Below the pieces are notes generated by a model, which did not search any database, had not been told where the DNA came from, and saw nothing but the letters and a program-made list of their open reading frames with translations. Made by a program: the position numbers and the translations under genes. A DNA stretch of 64,000 nt from assembly GCF_000013605.1 (NCBI RefSeq), contig NC_007908.1, positions 4,588,001 to 4,652,000 on the forward strand. The letters are read 5' to 3'. Source of the stretch: Rhodoferax ferrireducens T118. GTDB lineage: Bacteria > Pseudomonadota > Gammaproteobacteria > Burkholderiales > Burkholderiaceae_C. Positions 1 to 10,871 of this stretch are shown here, one piece after another (position 1 is the first letter of the stretch; each line of letters starts with the position of its first letter).

Positions 1-2757
<2,757 letters not shown>

Positions 2758-2874
2758 GGGTGGCAACTCCGGGAGTGTGTGGGGGTGAGGGGAAACCATG
2801 GATTTTACCGGGCTGAAAAACACGCCCGGCCTGGGCTATGCTTTGGGCTACCCATCAACTCTTGAGTGAGCACC

Positions 2875-3996
2875 ATGAGCCTGCTGTTTTCTCCCCTGCA
2901 TCTGCCCTCGCCGCGCGGTGGCCTGACCTTATCCAACCGCATCGTGGTCGCGCCCATGTGCCAGTACTCGGCCCGCAACGGTGAGGCCAGCGACTGGCAC
3001 CTGATGCACTGGGGCAACCTGCTCAACAGTGGCGCGGCGATGTTCACCATCGAGGCCACGGCCGTGCTGCCCGAAGGCCGCATCACCCCCAGCTGCCTGG
3101 GACTGTGGGATGCGCGCACTGAAGCCGCGCTGGCCGACAAGTTGCAGCGGGCGCGCCAGCTCGCGCCGCCCTTGCCCGTGTGTATTCAACTGGCGCACGC
3201 CGGGCGCAAGGCGTCCAGCGCGGTGCCGTGGCAAGGTGGCCAACTGCTGCCCGCCGCGCAGGGCGGCTGGGAGACGTTTGGCCCTTCGGCCTTGCCGCAA
3301 CTTCCCAACGAACCCCCGCCCACCGAACTGACGCTGGCGCAGATGGCGCAGATCCGTGACGCGTTTGTGGCCGCTGCCCAGCGTGCCGCGCGCATCGGGC
3401 TGGAGGCCGTGGAGATTCACGGCGCCCACGGTTATTTGCTGCATGAGTTCTTGTCGCCGCTGGCGAACCAGCGCAGCGATGCCTATGGCGGCAGTTTCGA
3501 GAACCGCATCCGCTTTCCGCTGGAAGTATTTGCCGCCGTGCGCGCCGCCTTTGACGGCGTGCTGGGCCTGCGCGTCTCGGCCTCGGACTGGGTCGAGGGC
3601 GGCTGGGACGTGGCACAGAGTGCGGAGTTCGCGAAACGGCTGAAGACGCTCGGCTGTGACTTCATCCACGTCTCTTCCGGCGGTGTGTCGCCCCAGCAAA
3701 AGATCGCTTTGGGGGCGGGCTATCAGGTGGCCATGGCGCGGGCCGTTCGTGCCGCCAGCGGCCTGGTCACCACCGCCGTTGGTTTGATCACCGAGGCGCA
3801 ACAGGCCGAGGCGATTTTGCAGGCCGGTGACGCCGACCTGATCGCACTGGCGCGGGCCTTTTTGTATGAGCCGCGTTGGGGCTGGCACGCCGCTGCCGCC
3901 CTGGGCGGTCAAGTGGTGGCCAACCCGGTCTACTGGCGCTGCCTGCCGCGCGAGGCGCAGACGGTGTTTGGCAAGGTGTCGATTGGCGGGCGTTAG
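2875..3996 (+). CDS. NADH:flavin oxidoreductase, YqjM-like old yellow enzyme
   Basis: FMN-dependent ene-reductase of the old yellow enzyme family, reducing activated C=C bonds with NAD(P)H; the natural substrate is unknown. The 373-residue TIM barrel shows MCQYSA near the N-terminus (the redox-tuning Cys and Tyr of the YqjM branch), QLAHAGRKAS, EIHGAHGYLLHEFLSP, NQRSDAYGGS and ALARAFLYEP. The start was placed at ATG 2875 because GAGTGAG precedes it; a GTG at 2866 in the same frame would add three residues. It is divergent from tkt and convergent with the thioesterase, so probably monocistronic. Family certain, substrate not assignable. Confidence 0.9.
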   Translation: MSLLFSPLHLPSPRGGLTLSNRIVVAPMCQYSARNGEASDWHLMHWGNLLNSGAAMFTIEATAVLPEGRITPSCLGLWDARTEAALADKLQRARQLAPPLPVCIQLAHAGRKASSAVPWQGGQLLPAAQGGWETFGPSALPQLPNEPPPTELTLAQMAQIRDAFVAAAQRAARIGLEAVEIHGAHGYLLHEFLSPLANQRSDAYGGSFENRIRFPLEVFAAVRAAFDGVLGLRVSASDWVEGGWDVAQSAEFAKRLKTLGCDFIHVSSGGVSPQQKIALGAGYQVAMARAVRAASGLVTTAVGLITEAQQAEAILQAGDADLIALARAFLYEPRWGWHAAAALGGQVVANPVYWRCLPREAQTVFGKVSIGGR

Positions 3997-4017
3997 CCGG
4001 GTTTACATGGATTTTCG

Positions 4018-4077
4018 GTCGCCAGCCCTTACCAAATCTGCATAGTAAGCTATCTTTTTAGGAGCTTGCTGGGCGAC
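4018..4077. repeat. Dispersed intergenic element between convergent genes, with imperfect hairpin
   Basis: GTCGCCAGC at 4018-4026 pairs with GCTGGGCGAC at 4068-4077 with one bulge, so the region can fold and may end both converging transcripts. The inner part, AAGCTATCTTTTTAGGAGC, is nearly the same as a stretch at 40172-40208 inside hutD. This marks it as a copy of a repeated element. The thioesterase stop codon (4058-4060) lies inside the element. Confidence 0.55.
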
Positions 4078-4543
4078 CGGCCAGCACCATGAGCGTCGAG
4101 CTGCCATGCGCGAGCACGCGTCCGTCTTGCGACAGGACTTTCGCTTCGACTGAAATAATCTGCCGCCCCTGCGCGACCACTTGGGCGTGTGCGCGCACGC
4201 GCCCCGCGTCAGGGGCAATGGGACGCGAGAAGTTGCCTTTGGTTTCCACGGTCGTATAGCCGACGCCCGCAGGCAGCAAGCTCAGTCCCGCGCAGCCCGC
4301 AGCGCTGTCGATCAAGGTCAGCGCCCAGCCGCCGTGCACCGTGCCCATGGGATTGAGCAGTTGCTTGCCGGGCTCGCCCTCAAAGGCCGCAAAACCGTCG
4401 CCGACTTCGACGAGCCAGAAGGACATCGTTTGTGAAATCGGTGCCTGCGGTAGCCGGCCCTCGATGATGGCCTGCAGCAAGGCCTTCCCGCTCAAGGTCG
4501 CGGCTTCCTGGGAGTCGGCCAGACCATAGTGATACTTTGTCAT
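4058..4543 (-). CDS. PaaI-type hotdog acyl-CoA thioesterase
   Basis: Predicted to hydrolyse an acyl-CoA thioester (hotdog fold, PaaI/4HBT group). The 161-residue protein has the core pattern NPMGTVHGGWALTLIDSAAG, with the conserved HGG, and a later VETKGNFSRPI strand. The start at 4543 is preceded by GAAAGG; the longer open frame upstream overlaps marR and is rejected. It is divergent from a MarR regulator, with a perfect palindrome between them, so it is probably the regulator's target. The substrate is unknown; an aromatic or fatty acyl-CoA is plausible. Confidence 0.85.
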   Translation of the reverse strand: MTKYHYGLADSQEAATLSGKALLQAIIEGRLPQAPISQTMSFWLVEVGDGFAAFEGEPGKQLLNPMGTVHGGWALTLIDSAAGCAGLSLLPAGVGYTTVETKGNFSRPIAPDAGRVRAHAQVVAQGRQIISVEAKVLSQDGRVLAHGSSTLMVLAGRPASS

Positions 4544-4567
4544 CGATGCGCCTTTCGTTTTAAATGT

Positions 4568-4586
4568 AGCTGCATTGAATGCAGCT
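4568..4586. promoter_or_regulatory. Perfect palindrome, candidate MarR operator
   Basis: AGCTGCATT-G-AATGCAGCT is a perfect 19-base inverted repeat in the 58-base gap between the divergent thioesterase and marR genes. It ends four bases before a TATAAT box. Position and symmetry fit a MarR dimer site controlling both genes. Binding itself is inferred. Confidence 0.7.
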
Positions 4587-4589
4587 GCA

Positions 4590-4595
4590 TATAAT
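4590..4595 (+). promoter_or_regulatory. -10 box of marR, possible leaderless transcript
   Basis: TATAAT lies exactly six bases before the ATG at 4602. Transcription would therefore start at or next to the A of the start codon. No ribosome-binding site is visible. A -35 element is weak and would overlap the palindrome. Confidence 0.5.
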
Positions 4596-4601
4596 AAACA
4601 C

Positions 4602-5072
4602 ATGACTCTTCCAACGCAACCCAATCGTTCATTGCGGGGCGACGCGGCCAGCGCCCTGAATGAGGATTTGGCCTGGAATGCCCGACTCGCAGCGAGGCTG
4701 CTGACGGCGGCCCTGGACCAAGGCCTGAAGGCCTCGGGCCTCACCAGCACCCAGTTCGGACTGATGTGCCTGATTGCATCGTCGCCCGACGACACCGTGG
4801 GCGGATTGGCGGCCCGCGGCGGACTCAATCAGTCGACCATGTCGCGCAATATCGATGCGCTGTCACGCGCCGGGCTGGTCGAGGTGGCGACCGTCAACCA
4901 AGACCGCAGACGCCGCGCCATGTGGCTCACGGAGGCGGGATTGATGCGATTGAACGACGCGATGCCCTTGTGGCGCAGCGCGCAGCAGGCGCTTGCGGCG
5001 CGACTGGAGCCGCAACTCGCGCAACATTTGTCCGGCGTCAAGCAGGTGCTGGCGCCCGGTCCTGCAGGTTGA
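4602..5072 (+). CDS. MarR-family transcriptional regulator
   Basis: Winged-helix repressor of 156 residues, probably controlling itself and the divergent thioesterase. It shows the MarR pattern: a helical start, TSTQFGLMCLIASS, a recognition region GGLNQSTMSRNIDALSRAGL, and the wing NQDRRRRAMWLTEAG. An earlier in-frame ATG at 4575 lies inside the operator palindrome and is unlikely to be used. The ligand is unknown; an aromatic acid or acyl-CoA would suit the partner gene. Confidence 0.88.
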   Translation: MTLPTQPNRSLRGDAASALNEDLAWNARLAARLLTAALDQGLKASGLTSTQFGLMCLIASSPDDTVGGLAARGGLNQSTMSRNIDALSRAGLVEVATVNQDRRRRAMWLTEAGLMRLNDAMPLWRSAQQALAARLEPQLAQHLSGVKQVLAPGPAG

Positions 5073-5089
5073 TCAAGCAAGGAGTGGCC

Positions 5090-5479
5090 ATGGGAATACG
5101 AATTGTCCGATTGGGGAGCGAGCGAGCGCCGGCTGAAGGCATCAGGATAGGAACCGTGCGGCGTCCGCCGCGAGGCGTACCCAAAACCGAGTTTGCACGG
5201 CAGAACTGGTACGACATCTGGTACCCCAACCTCGCGCCCAGCATCGAGACCATGAAGCTCGGACAAGCAGCCGATGACGACGCCAAGTGGAACGCGTTTG
5301 CGAAGCGCTACCGCGCGGAAATGAAGCAGCCCGATGCGACGCGCACGATTGAACTGCTGGCCAAGCTGTCGCATGGCGCCGATTTCTCCATGGGCTGCTA
5401 TTGCCAGGACGAGTCTCATTGCCATCGCTCGATTCTCCGGGCGCTGTTGCATGAACACGGGGCTTTGCTGAGCGCATGA
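5090..5479 (+). CDS. DUF488 family protein (first of two)
   Basis: A 129-residue protein of the DUF488 group, whose biochemical role is not established. The motif MGCYCQDESHCHRSIL near the C-terminus holds the conserved Cys and His residues typical of the family, and NWYDIWYPNLAP lies in the centre. AAGGAG sits eight bases before the ATG at 5090. It begins 17 bases after marR, so it may be in the same transcript. A second DUF488 gene lies at 17920-18309. Confidence 0.8.
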   Translation: MGIRIVRLGSERAPAEGIRIGTVRRPPRGVPKTEFARQNWYDIWYPNLAPSIETMKLGQAADDDAKWNAFAKRYRAEMKQPDATRTIELLAKLSHGADFSMGCYCQDESHCHRSILRALLHEHGALLSA

Positions 5480-5585
5480 CCGCCGGCTGCGGCCCGGCGT
5501 GTGGCCCCGCGTGCCGATGTCTAGAGCCTTTCAGGCCGCCAGCCCAGTAGCTGCGGCTTTATGCGCTACTAATAACATAGCAATC

Positions 5586-6554
5586 TCAAACTTGACCGGG
5601 CGCCGTCGCTACATAGCGGCAACCCTGCCAGCTTGAGCGCCGCGCCAGCTCGGCCGTCAGGCGCGGCGCGAGTTCGGACAGGCGCAGGTTCCAGTCCGGC
5701 GCGAGTTTGAGTGACGGTGGCACTTCGCTGCCGACGCGCTGCAGCAGGACCCGAGGCGACAGGCGCTCGATGAAATCGACCAGCAGACTGATGCAGGCCT
5801 GCTCATCGAGCAGCGGCACGGCCTCGGGATTGCGCTGCCATTCGCGCGCCAGCGCGGTGCCGCGCACTAGTTGCAGCTGATGCAGTTTCAGCGCATGGAT
5901 CGGCAGCGCCGAGAGCTGGCGCGCGCCGTCCAGCATGCTGGCGTGGGATTCGCCCGGCAGCCCGAGCATGACATGGGCGGTGACTTCCAGTCCGCGCGCC
6001 GCCGCCCGCTCGATGGCGTCGACGCTGGCGGCAAAATCGTGGCCGCGATTGACCCGCGCCAGCGCCGCGTCGTTGCAGGACTCGACACCGATTTCAAGTT
6101 CGATGATGGCGTGGCCCGACAGCTCGGCAAGGTAGTCCAGCACCCCGTCGGGCAGGCAGTCGGGGCGGGTGCCGATGGCCAGCCCGCTGATCTGCGGATG
6201 GGCCAGCGCCTCGGCGTAGCAGGCGCGCAGCCGCTCGGATTCGCCGTAGGTGTTGCTGTAGCTCTGAAAATAGGCGATGTAGCGCTGCGTGCCGGGGTAG
6301 CGCCGATGCAAGAATTCCAGCCCGGCGTCGATCTGTTCGGTGATGCCCTGGCGCCGGTGCAGGTAGCCCGGCGTAAAGCTGGCGTTGTTGCAAAACGTGC
6401 AACCCCCGGTGCCGACCAGGCCGTCGCGGTTCGGGCAGGTGAAGCCCGCCAATACCGAGACTTTCTGCACCCGCCCGCCATGACGCGCCTTCACATGGTC
6501 GTTCCAGGCGTGGTAGCGACGTTCGCCAAAAGGCGAGCTGGCGGCTGGATTCAT
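5586..6554 (-). CDS. Radical SAM protein, YhcC/TIGR01212 type
   Basis: Radical S-adenosylmethionine enzyme of the YhcC group; the reaction is unknown. It has 322 residues, and the 4Fe-4S cysteines appear as CPNRDG...GGCTFC near residue 40. AYFQSYSNTYG and ELEIGVESCNDA follow, as in this family. The start at 6554 (MNPAASSPFGERRYH) fits; an upstream open extension of 140 codons is low-complexity and lacks family features. It is convergent with DUF488 and divergent from hupK. Family certain, function open. Confidence 0.87.
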   Translation of the reverse strand: MNPAASSPFGERRYHAWNDHVKARHGGRVQKVSVLAGFTCPNRDGLVGTGGCTFCNNASFTPGYLHRRQGITEQIDAGLEFLHRRYPGTQRYIAYFQSYSNTYGESERLRACYAEALAHPQISGLAIGTRPDCLPDGVLDYLAELSGHAIIELEIGVESCNDAALARVNRGHDFAASVDAIERAAARGLEVTAHVMLGLPGESHASMLDGARQLSALPIHALKLHQLQLVRGTALAREWQRNPEAVPLLDEQACISLLVDFIERLSPRVLLQRVGSEVPPSLKLAPDWNLRLSELAPRLTAELARRSSWQGCRYVATAPGQV

Positions 6555-6783
6555 CCGGTGCGCCGTGACCGCGCGGCGCCAGGAAGACACGGCGAAAGAC
6601 GGGGAGTAAAGGGCGCCATGACGTTGTGGAAGTAGAAAATGAAGCGTTGAGCGGGCCATTGTAAGTAGCGACTCTGCGTTCAGCGCGCTGGCCTGCACCT
6701 GGCCTTGGCGCCAGCTAAACTGCCTCAATCCATGCCGCACGGCCTGGACCGAGTTCGCCCAAGCGACAGAAAGGAAGACGACA

Positions 6784-7959
6784 GTGACAGCGCCTGCACC
6801 CGCAACCGCGACTGCGGCCCCTTGGGATACGCTCAACGGGCAGTACCAACTGTGCCCGGGCACGCCGCGCAGCATCGTCGGCCAGCGCCCGGTGCTGGGC
6901 GCCGGGCGACTCGGGCGTTTGCTGCGCGGCCAGCGCGGCGAGCAGGTCGGCCGCACGTTGAGCAGTGTGTTCACGCTGTGCGCCCATGCTCATCGCGGCA
7001 CCGCCGAGCTGGCCTTGGCGGTCGCACAGGGCGAGGCAGGGGCCGCGCCGCCCAGTCCGCCACCGCTGTTGCTGTGGGTCGAGACCGCGCGGGATCACTT
7101 GCGCAGCATCGCACTCGACTGGCCGCAGCGACTGCCCAGCTTGTCGGCCGACCGCCCGGCGCTGGAATGGCTGCGGGACTGTCCCTTGCCGCTGGCCACC
7201 GCCACGCGGCTGGATGCGGCGGCGGCGGGCGCGGCGCTGGACGCTTTGCGCCTGTGGCTGGAGCAACGCGTCTTCCAGCAATCGGCATCAAGCTGGCTGA
7301 GCGCCCACCGGGACCCCGACGCATTGGCGCACTGGTGCCACGCGCAGGCCGCTCGCCTGCCGCCGGCCCATTGCCTGGCCAGTTGGCAGCCGATGGCGCA
7401 CGCCTTGCGGCCAGAGATGCGCGGCCTGAATGTGCTCGATGAGGATGCGGCGCTGCAGCGTGCCCAGTTGCGCCAGTTGGCGCAAACCCTGGTCGATCAG
7501 CCCGACTTTGCGCAACAGCCAACGTGGCTGGGCCAGTGCTTTGAGAATGGTCCCTGGACGCGCCTGCGCCACCGGCAAACTCAAACGGCTACGCCGCACA
7601 GCGCCTGGACGCGCTTGAGCACGCGCTGGCTGGAACTGATCGAAATTGCGGCTGCTTCTGCGCCAACCCAAAGTCTGGGCCGGGTCGCGCTGTTGGCCAC
7701 CGGGGCCATGAAGCTGGGCCCTGGCCAGGCCCTGGCCTGGTGCGAAATGGCGCGCGGCCTGCTGCTGCACTGGGTGCAACTCGATGCCCAAGGCGCGGTG
7801 CAGGACTACCAGGTGGTGGCGCCCACGGAGTGGAATTTCCATCCCGACGGGGCACTGGCGCGCGCCGTGGCGGCCTTGCCAGCCGGCGATACGCTAGGCG
7901 CCAGCACACTGGCGGCGGCCTTTGACCCTTGTGTGCTCTGCACGATCAAACAGGTATGA
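6784..7959 (+). CDS. hupK: HupK-like NiFe-hydrogenase accessory protein
   Basis: A 391-residue relative of NiFe-hydrogenase large subunits that acts in hydrogenase maturation, probably as a scaffold for metal-centre assembly. It ends in FDPCVLCTIKQV, the DPCxxC metal-binding motif. Near residue 65 it has only a degenerate first motif (LCAHAHR), which distinguishes HupK from a real catalytic subunit. The GTG start at 6784 has AAGGAAG upstream. It precedes the regulatory hydrogenase genes on the same strand, with a reverse-strand ferredoxin in between; its last 14 bases overlap that gene's end. The name is by resemblance and synteny. Confidence 0.8.
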   Translation: MTAPAPATATAAPWDTLNGQYQLCPGTPRSIVGQRPVLGAGRLGRLLRGQRGEQVGRTLSSVFTLCAHAHRGTAELALAVAQGEAGAAPPSPPPLLLWVETARDHLRSIALDWPQRLPSLSADRPALEWLRDCPLPLATATRLDAAAAGAALDALRLWLEQRVFQQSASSWLSAHRDPDALAHWCHAQAARLPPAHCLASWQPMAHALRPEMRGLNVLDEDAALQRAQLRQLAQTLVDQPDFAQQPTWLGQCFENGPWTRLRHRQTQTATPHSAWTRLSTRWLELIEIAAASAPTQSLGRVALLATGAMKLGPGQALAWCEMARGLLLHWVQLDAQGAVQDYQVVAPTEWNFHPDGALARAVAALPAGDTLGASTLAAAFDPCVLCTIKQV

Positions 7960-8215
7960 ACCGCCCAGCAGGGGGGCTTGCGGGCTCAACGGGTAGCGGG
8001 TTTGCGCTGACGGGCTTCTGACCCATGGTAATCGCGTCGATAGCGCAATTCGCAGCGCATTTTCCGCAACCGCTACAGCGCTCGCTGTCGTGCAGCACGG
8101 AAGTTTTTTTCCACTCGTGTGTTTCGAAGGCAAACAGCCGGAGATGACAGGCGGCAATACACCTTCCACATCCTGAACAACGTGCAGCATCAATCGTCGG
8201 AATTCGGATTGCCAT
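7946..8215 (-). CDS. Two-cluster 4Fe-4S ferredoxin
   Basis: Small iron-sulfur electron carrier of 89 residues. It has two cluster motifs, CSGCGRCIAACH and CSGCGKCAANC, so it should bind two 4Fe-4S clusters. The first ends in ...CH rather than ...CP, a minor departure from the usual pattern. ATG at 8215 is preferred, with AAGG 11 bases before it; a TTG at 8245 would add ten residues. It lies antisense between hupK and hupU, and its 3' end overlaps hupK. A role as redox partner of the hydrogenase module is suggested only by position. Confidence 0.75.
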   Translation of the reverse strand: MAIRIPTIDAARCSGCGRCIAACHLRLFAFETHEWKKTSVLHDSERCSGCGKCAANCAIDAITMGQKPVSANPLPVEPASPPAGRFIPV

Positions 8216-8359
8216 GGCGAAGAATACCTTGGATTGCTTATTCAAGCATCAGTGGATTCTTTTAGACGACATGGTGAGTTATCGAAAGTTTCACGGCCGG
8301 CCGGCCCGGTATAGACTCTTGGCAGCGGGGGACTAACGATGCTTGAAACTGGAGATCAC

Positions 8360-9361
8360 ATGGCACTGAACGTGTTGTGGTTGCAATCCGGCGGTTGCGG
8401 GGGCTGCAGTATGTCGCTGCTGTGCGCCGATACGACCGACTTCCCGGCCCTCTTGCGCAGCAACGGCATCAGGCTGCTGTGGCATCCCGCGCTGTCGCTG
8501 GCGGGCGAGCAGGACTTGATCCAGCTGCTGGAACGCTGCCTGGCAGGCCAGTTGCAACTGGACGCACTGTGTATTGAAGGGGCGCTGCTACGCGGCCCGC
8601 AGGGTACGGGGCGTTTCCACAGGCTGGCTGGCACCGGCGTCGCGATGACCGATTGGGTGCGCCGGCTCGCCGGCGTGGCCGCGCATGTGGTGGCGGTCGG
8701 CAGTTGCGCGGCCTGGGGCGGCATCACGACCGCGGGCCGCAACCCGACCGATGCCTGCGGGTTGCAGTATGAAGATGATCAGCCAGGCGGCCTGCTGGGT
8801 ACCGACTTTCGGGCTGGAGCTGGGCTGCCGGTGATCAACATCGCGGGTTGCCCGACCCACCCCGGCTGGGTACTCGACACGCTGATGATGCTGGCCGCCC
8901 ATCAACTGACCGAAGAGGACCTTGACCCCTTGGGGCGGCCGCGTTTTTATGCCGACCAACTGGTGCACCACGCCTGCACCCGCAACGAGTATTACGAATA
9001 CAAGGCCAGTGCGGCCAAGCCCACCGACCTGGGTTGCCTGATGGAAAACATGGGTTGCAAGGGCACGCAGGCGCACGCCGACTGCAACACCCGGCTCTGG
9101 AACGGTGATGGTTCCTGCCTGCGCGGCGGCTTTGCCTGCATCAACTGCACCGCGCCGGGTTTTCAAAGCCCCGGTCATCCGTTTCACATCACCCCGAAGC
9201 TGGCGGGCATCCCGATCGGCCTGCCCGTGGACATGCCCAAGGCCTGGTTTGTGGCGCTGGCTTCCTTGTCCAAGAGCGCCACGCCCCGGCGCGTCAAGGT
9301 CAATTCGCACAGCGACCACGTGGTGCTGCCGCCAGTGGCTCGCAAGACGCGGCTGCGCTAA
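8360..9361 (+). CDS. hupU: Regulatory (H2-sensing) hydrogenase small subunit
   Basis: Iron-sulfur subunit of the soluble H2 sensor (HupU, also called HoxB), 333 residues. The N-terminal motif WLQSGGCGGCSMSLL and later AVGSCAAWGG, NIAGCPTHPG and NCTAPGF provide the cluster cysteines. There is no twin-arginine signal, unlike uptake hydrogenases, as expected for a cytoplasmic sensor. ATG 8360 has GGAG nine bases upstream and is preferred to ATG 8339. It is followed after 14 bases by the large subunit and then the kinase, the classic sensor order. Confidence 0.92.
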   Translation: MALNVLWLQSGGCGGCSMSLLCADTTDFPALLRSNGIRLLWHPALSLAGEQDLIQLLERCLAGQLQLDALCIEGALLRGPQGTGRFHRLAGTGVAMTDWVRRLAGVAAHVVAVGSCAAWGGITTAGRNPTDACGLQYEDDQPGGLLGTDFRAGAGLPVINIAGCPTHPGWVLDTLMMLAAHQLTEEDLDPLGRPRFYADQLVHHACTRNEYYEYKASAAKPTDLGCLMENMGCKGTQAHADCNTRLWNGDGSCLRGGFACINCTAPGFQSPGHPFHITPKLAGIPIGLPVDMPKAWFVALASLSKSATPRRVKVNSHSDHVVLPPVARKTRLR

Positions 9362-9375
9362 GCGCAGACCTGCCC

Positions 9376-10866
9376 ATGAGCCGCCTGATTCTTGGCCCTT
9401 TTAACCGCGTCGAGGGTGACCTCGAAGTCCAGCTGGAAGTCACCGATGGCCGGGTCACTGAGGCCCGCGTCAACGCCCCGATGTTCCGCGGTTTCGAGCT
9501 TATCCTGAATGGCCGTGACCCGATGGATGCTTTGAGCATCGCGCCGCGTATTTGCGGCATTTGCTCGGTCTCTCAGTCGGTGGCGGCAGCCAAGGCGCTG
9601 GCCGATGCGTCAGGCGTGGTGGTGCCGCCCAACGGCATGCATGCCATCAACCTGATGCTCGCGTGCGAGAACTTTGCCGACCATCTGACGCATTTTTATC
9701 TGTTTTTCATGCCCGACTTCACGCGCGCGGTGTATGCCGCCCGGCCCTGGTTTCGGGAAGCCGAGCGGCGCTTTGCAGCACTGGCTGGCAGCACCTCCAA
9801 CGGCGGCCTGCGCAGCCGCGCAGCACTGGCGGCGCGCGCGCGCTGGTTTGAGCTGATCGGCACGCTGGGCGGCAAATGGCCGCACACCGGCGCCGTGCTG
9901 CCGGGGGGCACGTCACGCGCGATCGAGACCACCGAGCGCATTCGCCTGCTGGCGCGGGTGCGCGAGATGCGCGCCTTTCTGGAGCAAACGCTGTTTGGCA
10001 CAGCGCTGGAAGAAGTGGCAACGCTTGACAGCCTGGCCGCCTTGCAGCGCTGGCGCGCGCGTGCTGCGGGCAGCGACATGGCGCTGTTTCTTGACCTGGC
10101 CGAGGCGACCCAGTTGACGAATTTGGGGCCGGGACCGGGCCGCTACCTCAGCTACGGCGCCTACGCCCGGTTTGAAGGTGGTCACGCCTTGGCGCGCGGG
10201 GTTTGGGACGCCGCCCTGCAGCAAGGCCTGCCGCTCGACCCGACGCAGATCAGCGAAGACGCGCGCCACGCCTGGTACGCTGAAAGCACCAGCGCGCAAG
10301 CCCTGCACCCGATGGCCGGCCTGACCCAACCCGAGCCGGACAAGCCGGGCGCCTACAGCTGGAACAAGGCGCCGCGCTTAGGGAGCCAGGTGGTTGAGAC
10401 CGGCGCCATTGCGCGGCAACTGGTGGACGGCCAGCCCCTGATCCGCGCCGCCGTGTTGGCGCATGGCGGCACGGTTTATACCCGGGTGCTGGCGCGCTTG
10501 CTGGAGATGGCCCGCATCCTGCCGCTGATGGAGCAGTGGCTGCTGGCGCTGCAGCCACACGCGCCGTTTCATGCGGTGCAGGCGCAGCCCGAGCAGGCGC
10601 AAGGCATCGGGCTGACCGAGGCGGCACGCGGTGCGCTCGGGCACTGGCTGCGCATCGAGAACGGTCGTATTGCGCATTACCAGATCGTGGCACCCACCAG
10701 TTGGAACTTTTCGCCGCGCGATGCGGCGGGCACGCCCGGCGCGCTGGAAGCCGCGCTGGTGGGCGCACGGCTTGACAACGCCATTGAGGGCGCCGGTGGC
10801 CAGAGTGTGGCGGTGCAGCACATCGTGCGTTCGTTTGATCCGTGCATGGTCTGCACGGTGCATTGA
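9376..10866 (+). CDS. hupV: Regulatory hydrogenase large subunit
   Basis: NiFe-centre subunit of the H2 sensor (HupV/HoxC), 496 residues. RICGIC near residue 60 and DPCMVCTVH at the extreme C-terminus supply the four metal-binding cysteines. The protein stops right after this motif, so there is no cleavable C-terminal peptide. This is a hallmark of regulatory hydrogenases, which do not need the maturation protease. It lies five bases before the histidine kinase gene, consistent with one operon and a physical sensor-kinase complex. The structural uptake hydrogenase and the response regulator are not in the window. Confidence 0.92.
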   Translation: MSRLILGPFNRVEGDLEVQLEVTDGRVTEARVNAPMFRGFELILNGRDPMDALSIAPRICGICSVSQSVAAAKALADASGVVVPPNGMHAINLMLACENFADHLTHFYLFFMPDFTRAVYAARPWFREAERRFAALAGSTSNGGLRSRAALAARARWFELIGTLGGKWPHTGAVLPGGTSRAIETTERIRLLARVREMRAFLEQTLFGTALEEVATLDSLAALQRWRARAAGSDMALFLDLAEATQLTNLGPGPGRYLSYGAYARFEGGHALARGVWDAALQQGLPLDPTQISEDARHAWYAESTSAQALHPMAGLTQPEPDKPGAYSWNKAPRLGSQVVETGAIARQLVDGQPLIRAAVLAHGGTVYTRVLARLLEMARILPLMEQWLLALQPHAPFHAVQAQPEQAQGIGLTEAARGALGHWLRIENGRIAHYQIVAPTSWNFSPRDAAGTPGALEAALVGARLDNAIEGAGGQSVAVQHIVRSFDPCMVCTVH

Positions 10867-10871
10867 AACCC

